A DNA stretch of 64,000 nt. Origin: Anthoceros angustus. Lineage: Eukaryota; Streptophyta; Anthocerotopsida; Anthocerotales; Anthocerotaceae. Under the pieces are notes generated by a model. That model had not been told where the DNA came from. It made no database searches and worked only from the letters and a program-made list of their open reading frames with translations. Of the stretch, positions 1-10,549 are shown piece by piece (within the stretch, counting starts at the first letter, position 1; every line of letters starts with the position of its first letter). The stretch covers positions 620,001-684,000 of the forward strand of contig MU008183.1 of assembly GCA_010909165.1 (NCBI GenBank), written 5' to 3'. The position numbers and the translations under genes were made by a program.

Positions 1-35
1 GAGGTTGTCTTGACATCCTCATGCGCTCATGTGGA

Positions 36-338
36 CTACTCTCCCCCCCAGCCGGTTGCTCGCCATTTTCTTCTTGCCTTACTGAGCCTGTGCCTCCTGC
101 GGAACACTTGTTCATCCTTGATTAGTTCTATGTGGAACTTCCCTTTGGTGTACTTCCCCATCTCCATAGCGTGAAAGCAAACACATGTCGCGATGCCTCC
201 AACAACTCCTTTAGCCGCCGTTGGATTGCTCTTCAACTCGATGCCTATTAACCACTCATGTAGTCGGATCGGATGGCTTGCACGCTTCCTCTGCTTACTC
301 TCCTTGCCCTCAAACTCGCCTTCTCTTGTTGAGATCAC
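36..338 (-). mobile_element. Ty3/gypsy-type reverse transcriptase start (relic)
   Basis: The minus-strand reading holds HIELIKDEQVFRRRHRLSK near its middle. This resembles the segment just before the fingers of Ty3/gypsy reverse transcriptases, where a line such as 'P-x-x-R-R-R-H-R-L-S' precedes the first RT motif. No catalytic YxDD is visible because the element runs off the left edge of the window. The fragment lies immediately downstream, on the same strand, of a cytosine methyltransferase segment and of gag/protease-like sequence, so it is read as part of one decayed retroelement. The assignment rests on this one short motif and is moderate at best. Confidence 0.45.
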
Positions 339-411
339 AGTCTTTGGAATCCTTGCCCACCGAACCCGCCCGCTTCAACCCCGCCTTCTTGGTTTGAAGT
401 TGGTAAGCGAC

Positions 412-954
412 TCAGTCAACGGTCATCATGTTCATGTCAAATGCTTGCCCAAGCAATCGACACCGTTCCTTCTCGGTCACTCCTCGGATCATGCCAAAAT
501 CCTCCTGGACTTGCTTCTTCACGCTCATGCATGCTGGCACATTCTCCAACATGTATCCGCAAGGCCTTTCTTGCCCTTTCTGGATCAAGCGCAAGATCCT
601 CATCAGGTCATAGAACAATGGTGTTCGTGGATCCTTGAGACCTTGACCCTTGCACAGAGGATAGTCCTTGACACTCCCAACTGCGATGACAAGGTCCACC
701 GGTTGCCCAAGACAACTCAAATGGGACAACCCTATCATGCGAACATCCATCGGCGCCTCGGTAACCCTTCACGGCTCCCGTCGGAGGTTGGGTACTCCCC
801 ATCAAGTCTCTTCGCGCCACGGACACAATCCTTGCTTTTGGATCCGGGTCACAATGCACGTATCTTCGTCTTTGATGCCACACTTTATGCCTTCCAAGCG
901 TGCGATGCCTCCAAAGAGTTCCACGAGCACTATGCCGTCTTCCGAGGTCGCCAT
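412..954 (-). pseudogene. Cytosine-5 DNA methyltransferase segment inside a retroelement (frameshifted)
   Basis: Reading leftward from an ATG at 954, the first frame gives IVLVELFGGIARLEGIKCGI, which fits methyltransferase motif I (a FxGGIG-type SAM-binding loop). A neighbouring frame gives YVHCDPDPKARIVSVARRDL, fitting the next SAM-binding acidic segment. A third frame (750 to 412) gives DLVIA, then KGQGLKDPRTPLFYDLMRIL and GYMLENVPA. These match the region around motif IV and the ENV motif (motif VI) of C5 methyltransferases. The expected Pro-Cys/Glu-Cys nucleophile loop falls where the frame is broken, next to a CAG site. At least two frame changes and a stop make it non-functional as written. 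The enzyme family transfers a methyl group from SAM to cytosine in DNA. The position between gag/protease and RT on the same strand suggests the retroelement carried it. Confidence 0.6.
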
Positions 955-1106
955 GTGATGACACAGGTGTTTAGGTCACAAGCAGGCTCAACCCTAGGCA
1001 AGAACTTTGGTTCTCGGCTCATAGGACAGTCCTCTTGCACCATCCTCCACAGCTTTTGCACGGCTCATTGTTGGTCACCAGCTCCGTCCGGTGACTTGAA
1101 GAACCT

Positions 1107-3355
1107 CCTCCGAGGGTGGTTGCAACCTAGCTTGTCTTCCTCCTCCTCGCCGAAATCCTCCATCGTCACATGTTGTTAGACACACGCCAAGAGGTTCAAG
1201 CACGTATGGCGTGTCCTTCACCACGCGCCAAACACCGGGTAGACGTTGGCAATGAGGTTCTCATGATCCTTGCCATGCACGCAGAGGGATGCGGGCAATC
1301 CGCTCACTGCTTTTGCTCAGCTTCCAGGTCGATAGTAGACTGCCTGCCCACAAATCCACCATGACCTGTGTTTGTATAAAGCGTCTCTCAAAGAAGACAT
1401 CAAATGTGTCTCGTGACTGATCAAAGGGTACCTCGACAAAGGTGAAGTCTCATTTGGTTTGAATGAAACTTCATTTGTACCTTGTCACCCCAACACATGC
1501 TCCGTGGTCCCAAACGGTCCGGATCTTCCACTTGGTTTCCTTCAACCTTTCTTGGTGGAGACCCAACGCCTTCACTCTTCTTCCAACGATCACCTACCGT
1601 GCTCTGTCAATCAACACCTCCTTGGTGCGAATCCATTGATTTCAATGTGCCTCTCCCGATTGTTGACCAAAGCCACTCCCACTGCAAAGATTCCGCTTTT
1701 CCACAGATGCTTGGTTCGGAGGTCAAGAATGACATCATTGCTACCGTGGCAAATCTTGACACTTGCTTCGCCTTCAAGGGTTGTCATCCGCCGAGTCAAA
1801 CCCCGACTTCCTTCACGCCAACCCCATGTCTTGTAGGGCACCGCTGCATGGGTTTCTCCACATCGCCCACTGACTTTGATGTTGCTCCCACGGTTGCTCA
1901 CAATGGCTCAAGCGACTTTGGCATCTTGGCATAGGTTCGGAAGAGGATCCCAAGCTTCCTTCCGTGTCTTCCGTGACCGCAGTGTCAAGACGCCCTTCTT
2001 CCTTTGAGCTATATTCTCTCGAGCTGTGAGGTTTCTTCCCTTGCCCTTGGATGCGGTCATCGCCATGTATCCAAGCTTGTGCTCATCTTCTTCGTCCTCG
2101 ATGATGAACCGCCGCTTCCTTGATCTTCGCCCGCACCAACTTCTCCAGCTTTTGCAGGCGTGCCACGAGCCGCCCATCGCCTTCTTTGATGCTTCCGTTT
2201 CTTTTGTCCACGGACTTCACGCGCCTCCTCAGGGTGGTTGCAACCTAGCTTGTCTTCCTCCTCCTCGTCGAAATCCTCCATCGGTCGATTGCGGTTGTTA
2301 GACACACGCCAAGAGGTTCAAGCACGTATGGCGTGTCCTTCCTCTGCGCCAAACCTTTGGGTAGCGTTGGCAATGAGGTTCTCATGATCCTTGCCATGCG
2401 GTGCAGAGGGATGCGGGCAATCCGTTCATCGGTTTTGCTCCGGCTTCTCCTGGTCGATAGTAGGTCTCCGTCCACAAATCCACCATGACTCGAGGTTTGT
2501 ACAAAGCGTCCGCTCGACAAGACATCAAATGTGTCGCATCGGTGACCAAGCGGTGTACCTCGACAAAGGTGAAGTCTGCTTGTTCTTGGTTTGAATGAAA
2601 CCTTGACATGTCAACACATGCTCCGTGGTCCCAGTGATGCGGATCTTCCACTTGGTTTCCTTCAACCTTTCTTGGTGGAGACCCAACGCTTCCTTCACTC
2701 TTCTTCCAACGATCACCGGGTGCTCGGTGTCAATCAACACCTCCTTGAGTGCGAATCCATTGATTTCAATGTGCCTCTCGATTGTTGACCAAAGCCACCC
2801 ACTCGTGCGACATTCGCTTTTCCACAGATGCTTGGTTGAGGTCGGCAATGACATCATTGCTACACTGTGGCAAATCTTGGACACTTGCTTCGTCTTCAAG
2901 GGTTGTCAACATCCGAGTCAAACGACTTCCTTCACTCAACCCCATGTCTTGTAGGGCATCTGCATGGGTTTCTCCACATCGCCCACTCACGGACTTTGAT
3001 GTTGCTCCCACGGTTGCTCCTGGCAATGGCTCAAGCGACTTTGGCATCTTGGCATAGGTTCGGAAGAGGATCCGAAGCTTCCTTCCATGTCTTCGCTTTG
3101 CGGTGTCAAGACATCCTCTTCTTCCTCGAGCTATCTTCTCTCGTGCGAGGTTTCTTCCCTTGCCCTTGGATCAGTCAGTCGCCATGTATCAAGCTTGTGC
3201 TCATCTTCTTAGTCCTCGATGATGAGCTGCTCTCCTTGATCTTCGCCTTCCGCTGCTTCTCCAGCTTTGCGAGGCGTGCCACGTAGCTGCCCATCGTCTT
3301 CTTTGATGCTTCCCGTTTCTTTTGTCCACGGGACTTCGCTGGTGCCTCCTCCACG
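1107..3355. repeat. Tandem duplication, two copies of about 1.12 kb
   Basis: Copy 1 spans about 1107-2226 and copy 2 about 2227-3355. Both begin with the stretch ggtggttgcaacctagcttg and run collinearly through the gag/protease-like sequence. The copies differ by dozens of small indels and local replacements, many at or beside CTG/CAG trinucleotides, while long intervening blocks are identical. Boundaries are accurate to about 10 bases. Confidence 0.8.
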
Positions 3356-3500
3356 GCGCCTTTGCTCTTTGTTGATTTTGTGGATGAGGTTGACGCAGAT
3401 GCATTGGCCGGGGTTGTAACAAGGTCTCCTTAGGACTGGTGACGGCTCCTGGTCACTAGTTGGAAGGGTGGACACCGGGTCTAAAGGTTCACAAAAGCCA
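1107..3500 (-). mobile_element. Retroelement gag/protease-like region (decayed)
   Basis: On the minus strand the right part is rich in Lys/Arg/Glu (KKRKHQRRRWAARGTPAKAG, EDQGEQLIIEDEEDEHK), like a gag coiled or basic region. Farther along comes IEINGFALKEVLIDTEHPVI then VGRRVKEALGL. This resembles a retropepsin-type protease entry strand with the active-site D-T-G spoiled to D-T-E. The order gag, protease, methyltransferase, RT on one strand supports a single Ty3/gypsy-like element. Frames are interrupted every 60-120 codons, so no intact product is possible here. The protease call is inferred from a short degenerate match. Confidence 0.4.
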
Positions 3501-3829
3501 CCCAAAACCATGTTTTCCTGATTTCATTAAAAAAATCATTGCCAGCATCTAGGAGCAAATCATAGAGGGATCTGTTTTCCCGTGTTTGTATGTCCGCATC
3601 TCATATTAGTTTGGCTAACCAGCAGGTACATTGCCTATAAATGCGATGATTTGAAAATCGGGGCAATTTTGTATGGACAACCAAAAAGCACACGCAATGG
3701 AAAGTCCACGTGTTGCATCGGTGTCCACCGTCATGGTCGCCGCTCTGCATTAGTGGGAGGGTCGTGGTGGCACGGGCGTTACGTGCATAAACCTTGCATC
3801 TCACCCCAATGTCGGTAGCGGGAGTGGAG

Positions 3830-4245
3830 GAAGATTCGGACGCCTACCGCTCGTATGCACCACTGCGAGCGACCCCGTCTGCGAATCGTTTGGAAGTGGC
3901 TTGCCACGCCTGCATGCGATGGAGACCCCACCTCTCGGACGGACTAAAACGAGAATTCCACATGGGCGATGGAAATTGGAAGTTGCCCGCACTGGTGGCA
4001 ATCACAACATGGGCAGTTCCTTTCAAGCACGCTGGAGTGATCCGCGCTTCATTGCTTGGTCCTTAAGGAATTTGGTTGAGGCGGGGCTGGCGGTGCAAAC
4101 TCGCGACCTTTGCAGCGTGTTGATCAACACGGATTCCACTCTGGGGTTGGGCGGTGTGAATGGTGTGGAGGGCAAAGCACGACATGTCCAGTGTACTTAC
4201 TTGGTGGTCAAGGATAAAATTGGAGAAAGTCATATTGCTACATGT
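3830..4245 (+). pseudogene. Ty1/copia-type RNase H fragment
   Basis: The plus-strand frame contains RFIAWSLRNLVEAGL, then LINTDSTLGLGG, then KARHVQCTYLVVKDKIGESH and IAT. The series 'R-N-L-V-E-x-L', 'D-T/S-x-S-x-L' and 'A-R-H-V-x-x-x-Y-x-V-x-D-K-I-x-x-G-x-I' is the C-terminal half of the copia RNase H domain. The upstream half is displaced into other frames and the normal catalytic context is incomplete. No LTRs or other copia domains are recognisable nearby, so it is an isolated relic. Confidence 0.5.
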
Positions 4246-4723
4246 GTGTGTGCGTGTTAGTGCGGCTATATGTGAAAGCGATTGAACATCGTGTTTGATT
4301 GGATTGTCACATGACATCCATTGTCATCTTCGTACACCGCATTTTATCTCGTGGGTTTACAACATACATAGTCTTCCTAGCGAGGAGATTAGGAAACGAT
4401 TTGGCGATTGTATTGATCGCTTTCATGCATGCGAATGGGCCGACGCTTCTTTGAAATCGGTCCGTTGTTTGAAAATCCATACCTTGCACGATTGTGCGAC
4501 AGACGCCCATGAGCTCGCTCATCAAACACCCGGCGCAATCATCTGAACACATTCTCGAATCGTCACCACTCCCATGCTTCCTAGCTTGCGTGCTCCACCA
4601 GCGTGTTCGTTGTCTAGGTCTCCGGGGACCTTGCCGCCTGATGTGTTTGTTGTGTTCATAGCCTGCTTGCATGCACGTTCTACCACAGTGCCAGATACCA
4701 CCGGCTGTCCGGTGCTTAAGACC
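4246..4723. other. No recognisable gene
   Basis: Mixed sequence between the copia relic and the next tandem duplication. Short open frames on both strands show no recognisable domain. It is probably retroelement debris. Confidence 0.4.
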
Positions 4724-6352
4724 CACACCGGTTCCTCCTACCAGAATCCTCGAAACAAACACGTAGCCTATCCACTGTCCGCACGACACACCTCGATCTG
4801 TGAAGCAAAGTTTTCCAATCCTACATCCCCCACCATCTGGCTGTCAAGCACACCCGGAGGAGGGTGCTCTTCTGCCTCCTTCACTTGCTGCTCCGCATCC
4901 CCAAGGACCATTGAGTTGTCGCCTGCAGCTGCTTCACCACTTGCCATATGACCCTTGGTCTCAGGCTTCCTCGTTGGTCTCTGCTTCAACGACACATATG
5001 AACCCCGGGCACCAGCCATGTTGTTCACCATGGGCTCCTTATTGAACGCCTTTCCGCCTCCATAGCCTCTCGCCCACCTCCTCCTCTTCCGTCGGCCCGT
5101 CCATGGAATTGATTCAAGGTCCATGAATTGAGCGCACTGGGATCCACATCAATGAAATGACATTACGGCATAAGCGAGCAGTGCTATCATACCCGACCGA
5201 TCCTGCATCCAGACCCAATCTCCTCATGTCTGGTGAATCAACCTCTTCAAGAGTCTTAGGGGCTTCGATAGGGGAAACAACCCGATCATCCGCGGTGTTG
5301 TAACACAATTTTAGTTCCTTTGCCGCAAACAGTTGTCACTCCACCGCCAAGTTGCGTCGGTTCTCTGAGCACAAACGGTTGAGGCACACAATCCTTATCC
5401 AAGCTCCCTGCGGCGCAAGTGAAAAGTCCCATCGTCGGCTCGACAATCTTTGTCACATTGGTTTTATGCCAGTAACATGTCGTCACAGCACCCCTGCACG
5501 CTTCCATCAGGACTTCTCTCACCATAGATGTGTCATCCGGAGAATGGAAGACCACACCGGTTCCTCCTACGAATCCTCGAAACAAACACGTAGCCTATCC
5601 ACCGTCCGCACGACACACCTCGATCTGGAAGCAAAGTTTTCCAATCCTACATCCCCACCATCGGGCATCACACGGAGGGTGCTCTCCTTCACTTGCTGCT
5701 CCGCATCCCCAAGGACCATTGAGTTGTCGCCTGCAGCTGCTTCACCACATGCCATATGACCCTTGGTCTCAGGCTTCCTCGTTGGTCTCTGCTTCAACGA
5801 CACATATGAACCCCGGGCACCAGCCATGTTGTTCACCATGGGCTCCTTATTGAACGTCTTGCCGCCTCCATAGCCAGGCTCCTCGCCCACCTCCTCCTCT
5901 TCCGTCGGCCAGCTGTCCATGGAATTGATTCGAAGATCCATGAATTGAGCGCACCTGGGATCCACATCAACAGAAATGACATTACGGCATAAGCGAGCAG
6001 CTATCATACCCGACCGATCCTGCGCATCCAATCTCCCTCTCATCTGAATCAACCTCTTCAAGAGTCTTAGGGGCTTCGATAGGGGAAACAACCCGATCAT
6101 CCGCGGTGTTGTAACACAATTTTAGTTCCACGTTCGGCAAACAGTTGTCACTCCACCGCCAAGTTGCGTCGGTTCTCGAGCACAAAGCGGTTGAGGCACA
6201 CAATCCTTATCCAAGCTCCTGCGCAAGTGAAAAGTCCCATCGTCTGACTGTCCTCGACAATCTGTCACATTGGTTTTATGCCATGTCGGCACACCTGCGC
6301 TTCCATCGACTTCTCTAACCATAGATGTGTCATCCGGAGAATGGAAGACCAC
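4724..6352. repeat. Tandem duplication, two copies of about 0.8 kb
   Basis: Copy A runs 4724-5553 and copy B 5554 to about 6352. Both start at cacaccggttcctccta and end at the stretch reading agaatggaagaccaca. Blocks of 60-100 identical bases alternate with small indels. Examples at CTG/CAG sites are atctgtgaag versus atctggaag, ggcccgtcc versus ggccagctgtcc, and atcaatgaaa versus atcaacagaaa. No known protein domain is recognised in either strand. Confidence 0.85.
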
Positions 6353-7909
6353 AATACGAAATACAGGATGTGGTGATGCCTTTGAACGCATGATGACCCC
6401 TTCAAACTCGCCTTGGTAAATCTTGTGTCATACTCTCGTGATTGGGGATCTAGATCCAAGCCTCAGGAGGTCTAACAACAACAAAGCATACGGTCGGGGC
6501 TCTACAAACCGGGCCATGTTCACTATGTTCCCACACGATCCCGACCTTGGGTTTTTCGGCTTGGAGTCGTTCACGATTGTCATCGGCTTATCCTCGGTGT
6601 GGTCGATTTCAAGGCACGCGTTCGACTCCTCCATCGCTTCCAAGCTCGGCCTTGAATATGTGCTCCTTGAAGTTCTCGGTAGGGCACCCCACTCAAGGCA
6701 AGTGTTGGCCGCACACATGAAAGACACATCCCCACCGGTCAAATGCAAGCACGTTCGAATGTATGCGGTGTGAATGCCTCCACTTTCCATGACTTATAAG
6801 GACAAGAAGCGGCAAGAGAGAAACTCGATTTGGGTATAGCTAAGTGTTCATCGAGGACCACGATTTTTGAAGGCGGTGGAAGTTACTAATCGATTCACCA
6901 TGCGATGTCGGGATATCGTTCTGAACCTCTTCAAATGTCTCACTGCAAATGCTTGGCGATGTCACATGGATGAGGTTGAGTTTTTGGCCTTGTCCACCCA
7001 CACGAACATTTGTTTCAATGTCAATTCTCCACCAGGACTTTCATGCATCTTGTCTTCAAGTTGTTGTTCCCAGTGCATTCGATGCCACGAAACACTTCCA
7101 TACCCTCAGTAGGTATACTAAGCTCCTTTGTGTCAATGACCAAGTTTGCTCTAACCCTTGTCTTCCTTGAATTCTGGGCCTTTATTTGTGAGAGCCCGAG
7201 CTGCTTCCACACCTCGAACAGCTGTTGTCTCCCACTTCTCAAAGATTTCATCCACGCATTTCCACACCTCATCATCAACCTTCGCAACACAATAATCCGA
7301 TTGTCCGGTTATCCACGAGGCGGTGATAGTGACCTTAGGTCCATGCTTGGCGCATCCCACTTAGGAACCACCGCCCGGGCATATATCTCCAACTTCCGTC
7401 TAAGTCACACTTGACCCATCATTGGCCTTCATCTCGATTCGATGTACCTCACACGGTCGATGAAAGTAAAAGTCTTCCGGCATCCGCAATGGTGTTGTGA
7501 TCGGTGGCAACTAACCTCATCTCCTCATTTGTGAGGCCAGCAAGAACATATGCATCCATCCACATGCTCTTGAACCAATGGATACAAGTCGGCTAGTCTA
7601 GATCGCTGGAAGGAATGATTCCCTCAATACATAAAATTTGTACACCCCGATCCACCTTATCCATGTCAAAGAAGTTCTTGTTGGGACCGGGCCGGGTCTA
7701 CAATGACAATCATGGGCAGCACACCACCCACGTGGAATGCTTCATCTTTTGCATCAAAGCCTCCACCCAAGCAGTCTAGCTTACGTACCTTGCCAAACCG
7801 ACATAGTTCTTCCGGAGGTCTACAAGCTGATGGACAGCTTTAACGTGGACTCCCATACTCTCTTTCCCAATTGCCTCCTCGCAACATCTCTCGGCCTCGT
7901 CGCTCTGTC
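6353..7909. other. Unrecognised repeat-like sequence without a supported gene
   Basis: Several minus-strand frames look protein-like for 30-60 codons (for example VAKVDDEVWKCVDEIFEKWE near 7250) but are broken by frameshifts and match no family I can name. The surroundings suggest continued transposon debris. No LTR, terminal repeat or RNA gene is visible. Confidence 0.35.
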
Positions 7910-8650
7910 GTCATCCGTGGCTCTGACTGCCCTGGCCTTCTCTATGAACTTTGGGAGCTCTTCGCCCCTCGGACATCATGTGCCATTCGTTGCTTGCCGC
8001 TTGTTGACCCCTTCCCACCCGCCGTCCTCCACGCGATTGCCGGCCTCTCAATCCCTTCCTCTTTTTCTCGATTGTCTACCCATACGGTCGGCTTGAACCC
8101 TTCGCGTGCCATGGGCAGACCCAAATCCCGGTCCGTTGCATCCACCTCGCCCCATCGTCATCTTCCACGTCTTCGTCGGGGCGGATATGATCCACCGGCC
8201 TCGGGCCATCGGCGAATGCCATCGCCAAACCCCTCATTGTCCGGTCCCCACCCGCATCCTCATCTTCGTCGTCGCTAGCCGTCATCCGTGGCCTGACGCA
8301 TCCTTGGCCTTCTATGAACTTTGGGAGCTCTTCGCCCCTCGGACATCATGTGCCATTCGTTTGCCGCGCGACCTTCCCACCCCGCCGTCCTCCACGATTG
8401 CGGCCTCTCAATCCCTTCCTCTTTTCCTCGATTGTCTACCCGCAATCGATCGACGGCTTGAACCCTTCGCGTGCCATGGGCGGACCCAAATCCCGGTCCG
8501 TTGCATCCACCTCGCCCCATCGTCATCTTCCACGTCTTCGTCGGGCTGGATATGATCCACCGGCCTCGGGCCATCGGCCAGCCATCGCCAAACCCCTCAT
8601 TGTCCGGTCCCCACCCGCATCCTCATCTTCGTCTTCGTCGGCTAGAGAGG
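7910..8650. repeat. Tandem duplication, two copies of about 370 bp
   Basis: Copies start with gtcatccgtgg at 7910 and 8281. They share long identical blocks such as tatgaactttgggagctctt. Differences are short and often involve CAG/CTG (gggcagaccc versus gggcggaccc, ggggcggat versus gggctggat). The sequence is not obviously coding. Confidence 0.85.
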
Positions 8651-10370
8651 TTAGGGTGACATCATCGCTGACCATGGGCTAGGAAAAACCAGCGGCTCGG
8701 AGTGTGGGCGGACTGTTGCTTGGACTCGAAGCACCGGACGTCCGTGGCCTGCAACCCTCTTACCGTGCTTTCATTTCGCAAACTAGTTCAAACGTGTCCA
8801 TGGAATTATATTTTGTGCCACCACCTTTTGTTGCGTTTCACTTGGCAGATCATGCATATCGGTGGCGGTTGCCAGCGACACTGCAGCATGGATTTACTGA
8901 TCCCATTAGCACTAGGAGTTGCCATTTGATTTCCACTCGCAGATGCCATGCTAGGGGCCTTCTCGCAGATGCCCTTTCGATGTAAGCAATGCATCATCCG
9001 CACACCTTCTAAACATTGCTGGTGCAAAGCCTTGTGGAAGACACGATGTCCATCACCGTGTCGCAATGCCTCCAAAAGTTCTTGCCTTTTCCGCTCTGGT
9101 TGTATACAATGTCAAAGTTCTTCACCGCACTATACTCTAATCCATTGCGGGTCCAGACGAAGAGGCTCCTTGTGCTTGAGCCGGATCGATATATACACCG
9201 CTCATCCTTCGTGATCGCGTGAAAACAATCGCTCCCGCACATTTCTTTTTTTTGGTGTGGTTCGCATCATCCTCCATCGACACATACAAGAAGAGCAAGT
9301 CTTGATTGGGTCATTGTTATCCAACTTCTCTTTGTAATGTCAAATGGCGAGATCATCTTGTACATCCGTGGATCAAGTCAATATCGGACCGCTTGTAAGG
9401 ACTACGGAAAGATGCCTTGGTCGTGAGGATGCTCTTGTGGAAAGACCCGCATCGGTGGCGCATTTGAGTTGTCCTTGGAGTCGGGTCTGCAGGCTCGTCG
9501 CCTCGTTCAAGGCACGTGAGTGCATCCGTCGCCTTTTTTCTCCACCGGGCGTCCTGCGATTTGTTGGAGTCATTCTTCCGCTCGAGCCCTTGGAGGAGCC
9601 ATTACATGCAACTATGAAAGAAGTGAGATCACGAAGTGTTTAGATTGTTAAAAGGCGATACGCATGAGGCAACTTCTCGAAACAGGGGCGGCAAGCGGCG
9701 GAGTTGACAGTTGATGCTCACAGACGACTAGCCCAGCCTGCTGCACCCTCGAGAGCAAACAGATTGCCGCAGCTCGATGAGGAGGTCGACAGTGTCCTGA
9801 TATCTGCAGCTGCCGGCCTGCTCGCCGATGGACAAAGTGCGGGTGAGTGTGAGAACGACCCGTTTTCTCCAGTCCGCGGCAATCTCTTGCTTTTCCCGCC
9901 CACACATAAGCTAGATGGAAATACACATCTTCCCGCCAAAGCGAGAATGAATCTATACCATCCGAGAAAGGGGAAGGTGGGGTGTGCCTTCATGAAGGAA
10001 GACACAGGCAAGGCGAGCTGTAATCAAGCAACTCCTTAAATGCTTTGTCGCGGCCGTGTTTTGCCATTGTCGGCTAATGTGGCAAATGCAAATTTGAGCA
10101 TATTCTAAGGTATATGCTAGTTATGCCACGGCTAAAATAGTGTTCGGTGGCATAACGATGGGCACCTAGAGTGATTCAAAGATCCACCGACTAGCAATAC
10201 CGCCGTTTCCTACCCGCAAAGTGGGCACCTCGACTTCATTGCCATTTAGTGCGAAGGCTTATTTCGCACCCGCAATTGTATCGAGTCTTGCGCATCCACT
10301 TCTCATCCACCTTGCGCATCCCTCCTCCTCCTGGACGTCACGCGCCCCTCCGTGTGAGCAATGGCCAACG
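8651..10370. other. No supported gene
   Basis: Unique-looking sequence with broken short frames on both strands. I see no recognisable protein domain, RNA gene or terminal repeat. Confidence 0.35.
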
Positions 10371-10549
10371 GCGGCGGCGGCGGGCGTGTTCGATTTGCAA
10401 ATTTCGGCGGCGGGTCGATGCATGTCATTCCGGCGGGTGGCCATGAGTCGGCGACTCAATTGTTGATCTCGGGGCGGATGCACAACCCGCGTCGTAGTTT
10501 TAGAGGATGATTCACGAGCTATGGCGGCGGCGGCATAGCATAGTCCTTG

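Noticed and set aside
193-1179. A 328-codon plus-strand open frame
   Set aside because: It is antisense to methyltransferase and retroelement coding matches, and its composition is a mirror of those codons. There is no protein-like conservation.
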